Shown here piece after piece: positions 48,451 to 61,120 of a stretch of DNA of 64,000 bases. Origin of the DNA: Tamarix chinensis. Taxonomy: Eukaryota; Streptophyta; Magnoliopsida; Caryophyllales; Tamaricaceae. Both the position numbers and the translations under genes were made by a program. Where the stretch lies: assembly GCA_030549775.1 (NCBI GenBank), contig CM060171.1, positions 4,232,501 through 4,296,500 on the forward strand, given 5' to 3'. The notes below the pieces were generated by a model. That model searched no databases and was not told the DNA's origin. It saw only the letters and a list, made by a program, of their open reading frames with translations. Within the stretch, counting starts at the first letter, position 1, and the number at the start of each line of letters is the position of its first letter.

Positions 48451-49953
48451 ATAAAATTAAATAATTAAAGCTTGTATAAATAGGATAAAAGGGTTGAGAG
48501 GGTTTAGGGTACCACCTTGAGTTGGTGGTGACAGGCGACACCGGTGGTGGTGCACAGCGGTAGTGGCGGTGGCCGGAAAAAGAGAAGAAAAGAGAGATAG
48601 TTGAGTGCTGGAAAAAAGAGAGGGAGAAAGAGGGTGGAAGTTGGGGTGTTTATGGTAGCCTAGATGGAGAGGGGTGGAATGAAGGTGGTGGTGCACGAAG
48701 GCGGCTGTGGTGGCTAAAAGGGGAGGAAAAGAAAGGTAAGGGAGGTAGAGGAAAGTATGTAGGGTATTTTGGAAGGTGTAGGAGGCGGTGGTTACGGCGG
48801 GAGGGGTGGCTAATGGTGGTGTGAAGGGCGGCGGAGGTGGAAGTGTGGTTGATTGGGAAGGAGACTTTGCATGACCGGGGTGTCTCGTGCAGGGAAAAAC
48901 AAGGGAGAAGGGAGGTGGTAGGTGTAGTTAAGTAGAGGGTGGTGTAGGGAGTGCTATGATGGGAGGCTTAGGCGGCGGCGTTGGTCGATGACGATGGGAC
49001 TGGCGTCTAACAGGGCAGTGGTGCAAAGGGTTGATTTTTATGGGTTCGAAGAAAAACTCGATTCCAGGGGTGGTAAGGGGTATTTATAGGCTAAAGGAGG
49101 GGATAAGGTTGAAGGGAAGATGGGAGGATAGGGTAGGTGGGTTAGGTTCATTGGCCGCGACGGTAGGTCGTGCACGATTGTAATGGCCTGCGATTGACTA
49201 GGGAAAAAGGGGAGATCGTGCGAGAAGAGGGGAGGTGTAGTTGGGTCAAAGTGGCTGGCGAGTCAGGGGAAGGAGAGAGAAGAGAAACGGTTGGTTAATG
49301 GGGCATGATCGATGGTAAAAAACTAGGGAGCTAGGGAGGAGTTGTAGGTTGACGGGGGAAGGAAGAAGGAAGAAGAAGGAGGGGGTGCGCCCGAGGACCA
49401 AGAGGCTAAGGAGAAAACAAAGGAAAGAAAAGAAGAGCAAACCGGACCGAGTGACGGGAGGGGAGAAGAAAATGGAACATGGCATGCGGCTTGGGCAGCG
49501 CCGAAGGAGAAGAAAAGGAAGGAGGGCAACGGGACACTAGGCTAGCCCAGGTCAGGGAGGAGGGAGAAAAAGAAAAGAAAAAGGAAGAAAAAGGAAAGAA
49601 GGAAAAAAAGAAAAAGGAAAAAAGGAAAAAGGGAAAAAGAAAAATAGGTGGGTTAGGTTATTAAGATTATTATGGTAATTTGAGATATTTAAAAATAATA
49701 TTATTTAAATAAAATAATATTAAATTCCCTTTTTAGGCAAGTTTTAGGATTTTTAAAAGATTTTTCCTAAATTCCTTTTAATTAGCAAATCACTCTAATT
49801 TTCTCCAATTGAATTATTTATAAAATTCCTATTAATTTGGCCCTATATAATCCCTCTTATCTTAAATAAAATAATTTATTTAAATAATTTTAAAAATAAA
49901 TTCTTAATTAGATAAAATTCTTAAAGTTAGGGGTTTTTGGGCATTTCACCCTC

Positions 49954-50240
49954 ATTATTGTCAAACGATCCATTACCATCACTCCTACCTTCCTCATTAT
50001 CATATACTGACTCTATATCACCATGCCATATTTAATGAGTGTAACTTTTATCAATTCCCTACATCAAAAAAATGATCTCTCAAATCATTAGCACATTTAA
50101 TATAAGCACAATTCAAACAAAGGCAGACCATTCTACCAGGATTCTGAGGATGCTATACAACAAACATGGTGAGAATTTTAGTTAACTCCTTTATCATATT
50201 ATCTAGATAAACGATTTGCATACATCCATTGTTGATCCAT
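49954..50240 (-). pseudogene. TNP2 transposase, N-terminal part
   Basis: Starts with ATG at 50240 (MDQQWMYANRLSR), typical for the TNP2 N terminus. It proceeds, with stops and frame changes, through a zinc-binding-like CLNC segment to DKSYTH and IWHGD, the transposase-associated domain. An acidic stretch then ends at the E5 target duplication (49949-49953). Joined conceptually to 39960 downward, it shows that E5 landed inside this gene. Confidence 0.82.
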
Positions 50241-52623
50241 AGTTTTCCAAATATATATGTGTCCCATGAAAAATAATTTTTGCAAATCAATTTATTTTTG
50301 CAAACTAATTAACATATCACTCATGCCTATAAAGAATTCATATTTGCATAATGTACCATGCTATTATGTTGTTGTATATAAAAATAAATATAAAACGCAT
50401 TCATGTCCTTTACCAATTCACAAATTGATTATGCTTAGAAAGAATTCATATTTCTATAATGTATCATGTTATTTTGTTGCTATATATACAAACTATTCTA
50501 ACATGTTTCCAAAAAGATACCAATACATATTAAATTGGTCTTGCTAAAAAAGAGTTCATATACATATACATAACAAATATTTATACAAGGGTTGTAAATT
50601 TAAAAGTAAATACATACTATGTGTTTAAAACAAGACTCAAGAACTAATAAGAACACTTAGGAAATGTCAACAATATATACATCAAAATGTTGGTACAACC
50701 CAAACACCTAACTAAGAATTCTCCTTAACCATCCTATGAAATCTGTTGGTACCTATCCTAGACCGACTAAAACCCATGACAATCAAATTCCACTCATCTC
50801 AATATGTCATTTGCTTCCTCACATCATCAATGGAGAGTCCAGTGATGGATACTCTAGGGTAACCGGGCTAGATACTCGGCGTTAAGCTATGATGAAATCT
50901 CCACTCATCATCTATCGCCACCAGCTCTCTAGCTATTTGATCACAATCCCTTGCAAATACATCACCCTTATTAAATATCGGGTGTGGTGCATCGATATGG
51001 TGGAAAAAAATTCACATAACTAAATAAAGCCCCTGACCATAGCTCACTCCATGACATGGTCAACAAAAAATAATACAATATGAAATGGAACAAATCAAAA
51101 TACGACTTACTCACGAACAAGCTACCTAGCTCCTAGTATAGCCATATCACATGAAACCAGAAATCAGCATCAAGTGTCATGCACACAAATGGTGGAAGTA
51201 TGTACATAATTTGTAAGTGTGACTTCTCACTACCTGCAATAGAGAACAACTACCAAATCATATCATTAAGTTTGATTTCTAACTCTTCTAAATTATAAAA
51301 TATTAAAATTCTAAAGACAAATTAATCTTAAGCATATAATATCATATATCAACAAATTATTTAAGCCAACAACATACCCATATGCATAAATAAGACATCG
51401 ACCATGAAATTAACTTTTATCATCAACATTTTATCAGAGCCACACCCACACCATACAAGAAGTAGCATTTTATTAGCATGAAATTAAATAAATTATGTAA
51501 TATTTTTTAAAAACATATTATATCAACACACATGCATATATTTATAGTATTATTTATATCAAAGACATCAATGTATAACCATGCATGACTATATTTATAG
51601 AATGAAAGATCTATCCTGCAATTAAAAAGCATAACATAGCACCAGAGGTGAACACATACCATACAAATAATAACACACGCAATACCAACTAAATACCATG
51701 CATGCATATATTTATAATGAAATAATAAATAAAAAATGACTATCTAGCTAAATTTGAAAATGGTGCAAGGTGGACAATGTATGAACAAATGTTGTCATCA
51801 GAGCAAGAACCAATTCCTTGCATAGGATATAAACGGTAGTAGTAGAGTAACAAACGACAACAAACGAAAGGGAAGGAAAGAGGGAGCACAAGCTAATGGT
51901 GAACAACAACCTTGGCCGAGAGCAAAAGAGAGAAAATGATTATGACAAAAAGGAGGATCAAGGCAATCATCAACAAATAAGAGTAAGGCAACAATGGTTG
52001 TTAACCGGCAAAAGGAGGACAATTTTCATTAGGCAAAACGACGAGGAGAAGTGAGAGCAAGAGAGAAAATATAAAATATGATAAAGACGTAATGAGAGAA
52101 GAAAGAGGGAGTGGTGAATTGAATGTTTATGTTTCAATAATGATTATATTTATAATTGTTATTAAAATATGGCACAATTTTTATTTTCCATTTTGATAAT
52201 AATTATAAATAAAACCATTATCAAAAAAGGGAGACATTTTTTTTCCTTCATTTTATTAACGATTTATATATAGAACTATTATTAAAATATGTTATACATT
52301 CCCACATTCAAATATATTTAATAATGGTTTCCAACAAACCGTCATTTATCTATCATTATTAATTGATGATTTCATAGTAGTTTACAATAACTAAATAAAT
52401 CATCCCATTTTATATTAGATGGCGATTTTACATTACAATCGTCGACTAAAGTTAAAAGAAAAAAACCAATAAGCTTTAGACCACTATTATAATATTGTAA
52501 TCATTGGCCATATTGCTAAAAATAATGGTCCTCATATCTCTCATGCTTTTCTTTTACTATAAAAGTTATATATGATTGTCTTTAGTATAATAGTCGCATA
52601 TATATTGCCATCTATTTCAATTA
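50241..52623. other. CACTA 5' region, mostly non-coding
   Basis: Between the TNP2 start and the CACTA terminus. Most of it is AT-rich without a credible frame. The exception is the minus-strand frame at 51011-50700, listed separately. The last 500 bases carry short inverted AT-rich motifs as expected for subterminal transposase-binding DNA, but I could not define a clear repeat unit. Confidence 0.5.
50700..51011 (-). pseudogene. Unidentified degenerate coding-like frame in the CACTA 5' region
   Basis: About 100 codons on the minus strand with only two internal stops and a balanced amino-acid composition unlike the AT-rich surroundings. Recognisable stretches include FARDCDQIARELVAIDDEW and SRSRIGTNRFHRMVKEN. 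I do not recognise a family. It could be a captured host exon or an extra CACTA protein. Confidence 0.35.
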
Positions 52624-52635
52624 TTGTAGTAGTGT

Positions 52636-53333
52636 CTAGACCGAAGGCTATGAAAGCCTTACCAACTTGTAATTGTCCTATATAATGACTTTTTAGTTTT
52701 TTTTATATTTAAATCACCATTTAAGATAAGTTTTAAATTATTTGATTTTACAGTGTTTGGATAATAAACTTTTATAAGCTAAAATCTCTTTTTCATAAAT
52801 TTATTAACGAAACTTTTTGCTTAAGTTTTTAGGAGCATTTCATCTTTCAGTTTTTTGTTAGTCTTTTTAATTTTATATAATAGTTTGATTAGTTATGCCA
52901 AAAATACTATAAATAGCATAGTCTCCACATAATAATAGGCGAGGAATATTTGATCCTAAAATCTTTACATAATTGACATTTAATATCAACTGCTAAATTA
53001 ATACCCCTCTTTTCTTCCATGTTTTTTTTCTTTCTAATTTGCAATTGCAATTTTTTTAACTTTCAATTTTTTATTAGCCATTATTTTCATATTATTTTTA
53101 AAATGACTAGTTTACATATCCATTCACTATCACCCTTATTTAATGTCTCTTAGTCTATTTTTCATAATATATCACAATAACCATGTAATGGGTATAATCA
53201 CTCACATACAATATGCACAACAAGAGAAAAGGGTTTAATCACCATTCTAATAGATATAATCAGTATAGAAATGAATATAATCACTCAAAAAATCAAATAA
53301 AAAGACAATAACCATCAAGTAATACATATTTGC

Positions 53334-53393
<60 letters not shown>

Positions 53394-55660
53394 GCTTGTA
53401 AAATAAGAAAGAATATTTCTTTTAATTTTTTATGGGAATAAAATAAATAAAGTATGTGGGACACATGAGAGTTAATTTTATAAATAAAGTATAATTTATC
53501 GTATTAGAATGTAATATAAATTTTTGAATTTAATTAATTGTGAAATAATTAAATTTATTTGATTTAATTATTACTTACTTGATAGTTGGTTGGTACTTGA
53601 CTGTTTATGTCATTTTTTAATTGGGATGAGGTTACAATTTTTAAGAAATTTCATCTTAAATTATAAATATGCTCATTTAAAATACATATATATTTTTTAA
53701 TTATGCCAAGATGTTTTGGGGTGTATAACCTTGGTTCTGATTGAAATGGAATGATTCCTTTCCACTTTTTGTATCCAGCTCAAAAATTGTATTTTTTTCA
53801 CAGGTCCCGTCATCTTAAACTAAAATAAGAAAAACGTTAAGAATAGCATTGACATAAATAAACTTGTTCTAAAATTACACGCACGCCCTTTGTATTGTAA
53901 TATAGTACAATACGTGTTGAGGTATGAAAATGATGCAGCATCTTGAAACCCCTCCAATGATTGAGAATAATAATTCTAAAAAGAAATAATTCTAAAGAAT
54001 TCTTGTTAAGGTGGAAACCGCCTTAAGTGACAATCGAGTCGGGTGAATTGAATTATTCATGGGTTATTTTTTTAACCATTTAATTGTGAATTAGATCGGA
54101 TCATTTCGAAATCAAATTATTTTTAGTTGTTTTATTATTTAGGCTGGGTCAAGTTCGAGTTCGTTTCATAATAGATATGAATTGTATCTAGTTAATTTAT
54201 CAGATCAGGTTAGAGTTATTTTGGGTTAGTTTGTTGGGTGAGGTTTGGATTTAACTAGATAGATTTAGTCATTTTAGGTTTTGATGAGTCAGTTAGGTTT
54301 GAGCTGAGCTAATTTCAAATCGAATCACTTCAAATTTGAGTCAACCTAAACACTGACTACCAAAATCAATCCAACTCATTAACTTTTAAGCACACATTAA
54401 GTTTAACTTTATGTAAGCATATTATTAAAATTGTGTTATTAACTTCTATTTATTAATTATTATGCTTTTTTATTGTTGTGTCTTAATGAGAAAAAATCGG
54501 TAAAATTATAATATCATTAGTGAATAAGTGTATCCACACTAAAAGTAAAAAAATATGTAAAATTTATTAAATAATATATTTTTAAATGCATTAAATAAAT
54601 AATAAGACAAGTGCAATTTCATATTATCTTAACTGGTTAATATTGAGTTTTGTCTTGTCAAGTCAGGTTGATAAAAGGTCGAGTTGACGACGGATTAGGT
54701 AGATATCAGATTTGGGTTGGTGTAAGGTTGGGTCGGTTTCGGATCGAGTTTGGATTAGTTTAGGTAACTCGAAAGAACGTTTGTCAGCTCTAGGATCCAC
54801 ACATTTTAGCTGCTGTGTTAGAAATTATTTTTATTTTGAATATGATGACTATAAATTTTTATGTGAACTTAGTGTACCTAATTTTGGATGTACTTTTAAT
54901 ATAGTTATGATATATTTTTAGTATATTTTTATAAAATACAATAAAATATATTATAATTATACTAAATATATAAGTGATGCATCCAATTTTGGAGGCACCC
55001 AATTAACATAATAACTTCTCTATGAAAACCATACAACTACTATAATCAAACACATTCGCATTACATATTATGCTACTAGTATCACAATGTTTTTTTACAT
55101 AGGGGACAATTCTATAATTAATTGTCAATATATGTTATAAGCCATGGTTTCCACATCAAAGTTGCAATATCCCCCCGTCTCCCCCAACCTCCTCCCCTCC
55201 TCCAACCTTTAGTGAACTCATTTCTTGTCTTTATAGCATAATCATTGATCACGAACTTTGTTTTTGGTTTCTTAAGCTTGTTACCAACAATAGTTGTAGT
55301 TATTCAAGCTCACTTATATCAATTCACAAGAGCATGAAGATTTGTTCAAAGGAATTGTTAATTAATGCAAGACACTTTGTAACTGGTTGTGATTTTTCCC
55401 ATGAAAGGGTCATTGAGGTCCCTCGCTAAGAATCCCCAACTAAAAGGGAATTTTGGGTTTTTGTTTTTTATGCTTGCAGTATCATTTTTTTAGTTGTTGA
55501 GTGAAGTTATCAAAAGTTTTGCTATGTTCTATTTTCCCAAAAATTTTTTAGACTTGGAGATAAAAATTGGGGGTAAATGAAACTAGAAGGAAAAAGGTTT
55601 CATATTTGTGGCATTTAATTGTTGTTGCTTTTGATAAAGATGGAGTGGGCAAAGTGTCAA
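52636..55660. other. AT-rich intergenic DNA, no gene seen
   Basis: No credible coding frame. It contains a (TA)n array and degenerate GGGT-rich stretches (54040-54340, 54650-54770) similar in texture to positions 1-200. Confidence 0.65.
53337..53392. repeat. (TA)n microsatellite, about 28 units
   Basis: Uninterrupted TA run. Confidence 0.97.
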
Positions 55661-55669
55661 TTTTTAAAT

Positions 55670-57040
55670 TTTGAAATATGATAAATAAAAGATGTGCATT
55701 TTGTTTAAAATGATGTGTATTCTTTTTAATAAAATATCATCCATTATATGTGTCCTTATGGATATAAGATGTGTATTCTTGATAGATAGATGTGTACTCT
55801 TTCATGGAAGATACGATTGGATATAAGATGTGTATTCAATACTACAGGATGTTTATTAACTTTTATAAGATGTACAGTCATAGATATAACAAGTGCATTC
55901 TTTTAGATAAGATATATATTTTTTCTAATAAGATATCCTTCATGAAGTGTGTTTTTTGGCTATAGCTATAGAATTAGCATTTCATATATGTGCATTTATT
56001 AATATAATATGTGCATTACTTCCAATAAAATGTCATCTATGATGTACATTCTCTTAGCTATAAGATGTATATTTCACTTATGTGTATTAATAATAGAGAT
56101 GTATGTATTCTTAAGTAAAAAAATATATTGTTGTACCACAAGATGTATATATACATATAGGCATATGTAATTTTCCTTACACTTGTACTAATAAAAATAT
56201 GTGCATTTATATCATAGAAATTTTTCATGCTTATAAAATGTGTATTTATTTGGTAGAATATGTGCATTTTTATTTTTACACCTAAGATATATAAATATAA
56301 GTATCTATTTATAAAGCTAAATGTGAGAAAAAAATTTGTTATAATTTTAATTAATGATCCAAGTTTAAATAGTTAATGTTAAGAATTTGTAAGGAAGAAA
56401 AAGATGCATTGATGACATCATCCTAATGTATGCTTCGCCATATTTTTAATACTACACAAAAAAAATATGAATTTTCTAGGGTAACAACAAGCATGCTAGT
56501 AGCACCATGTAAATTGGCCTATGCTTGTTGCTACTAGTAGTACCTATTTTTGTTTCTTAAATTTTAAATACAAATATTTTTAACCTAGTTCATTAAAAAA
56601 AATACAAAAAGTTATATCAAATTTTTTCTCACATTTTTATTCTATTAATAGATACATGTATTAATATATCTTAGATGCAAAAATAAAAATGCACATATTA
56701 CATAATGTAAATACACTTCTTATTCAATAAAAATGTACATTTTAGGAATATAAATACACATCTTTTATTTATAAAACGATAATGGATGAACATATGTGTT
56801 AAAATACACATCTTTATAAGATAGGCATACATGTTATAGGTATAAATACAAATCTTATATCGACAAATATTTATCTTATAAAAATAAAATGCATATGGTA
56901 TAGTGATGAATATACATAATATATCAATAAATGCATATCTTACGGTCATAATTACACATTTTATATTTATAAATACATATAACGTATCATTAAATGTGCA
57001 TCTCATAATAATAAAATGTATATTTTATAGTGGCATATAA
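55670..57040. repeat. Long imperfect inverted repeat (foldback-like), about 1.4 kb
   Basis: The left arm (about 55670-56365) is rich in AAGATGTGTATTC-type units, and the right arm (about 56580-57040) is rich in their reverse complement AATACACATCTT. Best-aligned stretch: 56255-56360 with GTGCATTTTTATTTTTACAC, CTAAGATATA and TGTGAGAAAAAAATTTG pairs with 56582-56700 reversed. The roughly 200-base centre holds a smaller inverted repeat, ACAACAAGCAT (about 56484) against ATGCTTGTTG (about 56521). There is no coding potential. Outer ends and a target duplication were not found. Confidence 0.75.
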
Positions 57041-59224
57041 TCATAAATAAAGAGTATCGTGCTACTAGTAATAGGATGAAATAGTTATTGCTTGTGTAGT
57101 TTAAGCAAATTATCATTCCACTTCTAAAGATATTGAGCCCTCCATTTTATTAGTCACTTAAATGCGTTGGCTCTCCATTATTGTTCTGAGAAATCTATGG
57201 TCTCTAGGCTCACGGCATAAGGCTATAAGATAAGATGATCATGCGAAGGTTATCATCAAGGAAGGATATTGATCGAGTATCATCTAAGGGGCATGCAGTT
57301 GGATGCATAACAAAGCTTCTACCATCCAAGTAGTCAACTGGCATGGAACACTTGGAAGGAAATCGAGCCTCTTCAGAAATTGTGTGCGAAATCGAGGAAA
57401 TTAATGCACTCTAAAACACAGGTATAGCTTCCAAAATATGTGCCGTACAAGTACATTGTATCTATATAATCGAACCTCTAGATTTGTAAACAGATAAAGT
57501 CTTATTAATTCTGGTGGTTGAAAGCTAGAATAACGAATCAGAAGTTTTAAATTCCACACAAGATTCCTACGGATGATAGCTTTTTATATAGTTATTTCAT
57601 CAGTATAAAAAGATAAGAAGTTATTTTATTAATTTATATAATTTTTTTAAAAAAAACTAATAAAAATAGTCTTAAAAGAACACTTATCTTTTATTAAAAA
57701 AATAATAAAATGTTTAATGCATAAATAATAGAAAAAAAGTGAGGGTAAAAATAAAATAAAATTTTAACTTATGTAAAGTGACTTTATTTTTTATACAAAA
57801 ATTTAATGATAAAATAACTTTATTTTTAATACAGCAAAAACATTTTATTTAAAAAATAAAATTACTTTAAAGTCATTCTATCATAATTTTTTGTATCATC
57901 AACAATAATATTTTAAAGTTAGCATACGAACTGCCAATGGTGACTTAATGTATAACGTACTCTATTTGGATATTCAGCAATTGTGGCTCTCTAGTACTAG
58001 CAATTAAGGTACTTTATTTATCCAAAAAATTCACTAATTCTAAATCCGTGAGGGAAATAAATAAGGATATTGGGATTTCTAGTGTGCTATCTACAATATA
58101 CATTAAAAAAAAAAGTTATTTCCAGTTTAAAATTGAGTTCATTAAAGGTTAAGTTAAAAAGAATCACTAAATTAAAAATAAGGTCCAAATTATGCATTGT
58201 TGATTTTACGTCTCTATTTAATTGATGTTTTTATATGTCAAAAAAGTTATTATTATAAAAATTTTCATTTTTTCTGATTTAAGTGTTTTTTTTGGTAATA
58301 ATAATAACTTCATTTACACATTGCCGAATCTCTATTTAATAAATTAAGTGGTGAAACAAAGATGATACGAAGTAGCATGCGTATTGATTTTTGACATCTA
58401 CTTTAATAATTTAACCTGAAAATTGTAATTTATAATAAAGGGTAAATAATTTTGATCTTTTAGAAAAAGGTTATGGATCACGTCAATTAAAATGATGGAC
58501 CAAAATAAAATGACAGGGGACATGGCTACGTAGCCTTTTACATTAAGTTGGTTTTGACTTATATGGAGGAGAGTAGATAGGCAACAAAATACCTTATTTT
58601 TAGGGATCGGTATCCGTAAATTAGGGAGTTAACTAAAGATTCATTCTTTCAGTTTCAGCCAGTGACATAAAAAATAAAAATACATAGATATGGTACACGT
58701 AATTATGATAACTTCTAATCAATCTGACTATGTGTATGTTTATTTTATTATATAAAAGCTAATCTGAAATAATAATATATATTAAGTAATAATAATATTT
58801 GATATATGCATCATAGTTATATTTAAAATAATAATGGCAATTTATAATTTATCTGATCTAAAATAAGTTGATGTATAATTAAATTTTGACATTTATATTT
58901 TAATAAAATATATTCTTATAATATATTTTTATTTCATTATAGATTTAATTTTAATAAGATATATTAATTAATAATACTAAAAAGTAATCATAATTATAAA
59001 TAATATGAATAAATTATAAATAATAATTTATATAATTAATATTAGTCATTTTTATTAGTTTTGGTAAGTATATATATTTATTGAATTTAAGAAAAAAGAC
59101 TTATATAGGATCTCTAGGGCACTAATCTCACGGAAAGGTTTAAAAAAATAGTATTAGAATTCCAACCTAATAAAAAAACTAGACGAAATGATAATAAGAA
59201 CAATTAGAAAATAACGAACTTGCT
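57041..59224. other. AT-rich intergenic DNA, no gene seen
   Basis: No credible frame on either strand. A less AT-rich patch at 57210-57420 has no recognisable content. Confidence 0.6.
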
Positions 59225-61120
59225 CTAGTGCCAAGGTCTATGGTGATGGATTGAATAAGTTATCATGGGGTACTTCCTTTGCTCTCGCATGAATGAATGT
59301 TCCTCTCCCTCCAAAGACGATAAGTAGATGATGCAAACAAAGCTCTCAATGCTTGTTTTTGGATTTTGAGTCATCTCCTTCCTTTTTCCATCTAGGATAA
59401 ATTCTCCTACCACTATAAATTCAGGTGCCCATTACCCATATTTTTGGTGATGTGTTTCCATACTTGGGTTGAAAACAAGAAGTTGAAAAAAAGGTTGTGG
59501 TGAGTCTCATCCTCTACCTCGCATAGGTTGTATGTTTGTGAAATGTTGAAGCTCATCCTACCCATTTCATCTTTATTAAAATGGCAAGCATGGATGATGA
59601 GACATAGGTGAATCTTATGTTTATAGGAACTCAGGGTTCTAAAAAGTATAAAATGAGACCTTTAGAACTTGATGTCGAAGAAGATCATAAACTTTCAAAA
59701 TGTACTAATTCTTTCCTTTAGTGAATGTACTCTTCAAAGCTGGATTGATGAATATATGATTTAAATAATCTCCTTAAGCCCATGAGATTTCTAAGATTCC
59801 AATAATCTATAGAAGGAATCTTAATCTCTCATAAGTCCCACCCCTTGATGTAGTATGCGCAACCCTAGTGGACTATATAGTACTTGCTTCATTCTCATTA
59901 GCCACCACAATAAATGGTGCTCTGAAACTTGGTTTTTGTGGAATAATTATTTGAAGCCTAAATCTCTTCCTTGTTTTGGGAGACAAACGTTGTCCCAAGC
60001 AATGGATGCTTTTTAGTATGATTTGTCTACACCAAACCATAATAAGGGTTGACACAAGTATCTATTCTCTTTAATGACTCTTTGAGGCATCATCAAGAAA
60101 AGGCTCTAGTAGCCTTAAATTGCGAACAAAATTGATTGCACCAATTGATATCTATTAGATAAGCTTAATAGTTTTAATTTCTAGGCTCAAACTTTTGAAG
60201 TAAACATGTAAATGAGGACCTTGCAATCCTAGTAAATGACTTTGTTAGATTATAAAGGAATGTTGAGATATTTGACTGGATGATTGCCTTCTATAAAATG
60301 GTAGATTTTTTGATCTTGTGCCTCACATCATAGGATATTAATTTACTATAGTAAATATTGCTCTAGGTGTTGTTGAGAGTTAGCCCAAACAAATTAGAAA
60401 ATTGGTGAAATATACTACAAACAACTTGAATTGAAGTAGCGTTTCCATAAGAAAAGGAAAGGAGGTCATCCACAAAATAAATATGTATTAGTTTCACCTT
60501 CTTACATTTGCAATGAGGCTTGAAACCAAGGTAAGACTATGCCTCTTCCAAAGCTCAATTAAGATATTCCAAAGCACCAAGAAATAGAGGGAAAGAGGGT
60601 TACCCTATGTTAATACCCTATGGGCTTTGAAAGGAGGTTATAAAGCACCATTGACTAGTAGATAGTATCATGCTAAGGTAACACAACACATTATCAACTT
60701 AATAAAGTTAATTGAGAAGTGAGGTGACACTAGAATTTGTGACAGAAATCCCCAATAGATTATATCACAAGCCTTAATCACATCCAACTTAATCATGCAC
60801 CTTGGTAAAATGTGCTTCATAGAATACCCTTTTTCCAATTCACTAGCTAGGAGTATTTTATCTCCTAAGCTTCTACCTTAAACGAAAGTTTCTTAAGCTT
60901 CTTCTACCAAAAGGATCCTAAACAATTTTAATCTATTAGGCATGACTTTGGGAATCAATTTATACAAAAATTTACAACACATGATGGGTCTAATGTTATT
61001 AACTTTACATGAAGTAGGCACTTTAGGAATTAAATTAAAAGTATCAGTATTGAGTTTAAAAAGTATAAAACCAATGGTGACAGGTGAAGGTGTAATGTCT
61101 TATTTCTTAAAAACTCTATA
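59225..61120 (-). pseudogene. LINE (non-LTR retrotransposon) reverse transcriptase remnant
   Basis: Minus-strand fragments in shifting frames follow plant L1-type ORF2. An NNIRPIMCCKFLYKLI-type finger region (about 61030-60975) comes first, then MIKLDVIKACD (about 60800), the catalytic box FVDDLLSF (60479-60455), a WDNVCLPKQGRDLGFK segment (about 60005-59955) and a reverse-transcriptase zinc-binding region with ETHHNLFF and STQVWKH (about 59520-59460). Both Asp of the box are present but stops and frameshifts are frequent. No endonuclease domain, ORF1, poly-A tail or target duplication is seen, so this is a truncated fossil. Confidence 0.85.

Larger units (their letters stand above)
39966..49948. 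mobile_element. LTR-like repeat E5 with perfect 5-bp TSD, carrying a copia insertion
   Basis: Begins TATAACAACCCAAAATTC and ends TTTTTGGGCATTTCA, flanked by CCCTC at 39961-39965 and 49949-49953. Without the copia element it is about 4.5 kb. It holds the family block (about 40496-40565), CCACTATT-GGTGGATCGG units (40735-41080), the CCTACGCCTCCTT motif (42208), AAT/TAA arrays on both sides of the copia element and a purine-rich 3' part (48500-49660). No gag-pol of its own is seen: a solo LTR or non-autonomous element. Confidence 0.85.
35930..52635 (-). mobile_element. CACTA (En/Spm) DNA transposon, decayed and internally deleted
   Basis: The right end, ATTGTAGTAGTG at 52624-52635, is on the minus strand a CACTACTACAAT terminus. 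Gene order on the minus strand is TNP2, Transposase_24-like, Ulp1-like. The 2.4 kb between the terminus and the TNP2 start is mostly non-coding, with AT-rich subterminal DNA. The left terminus is not identified: DNA near 35465 next to E2 begins TGCATATCCACTG and shows no clear matching TIR, so that end may be lost. E5 with its copia passenger accounts for 10 kb of the span. Confidence 0.75.
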
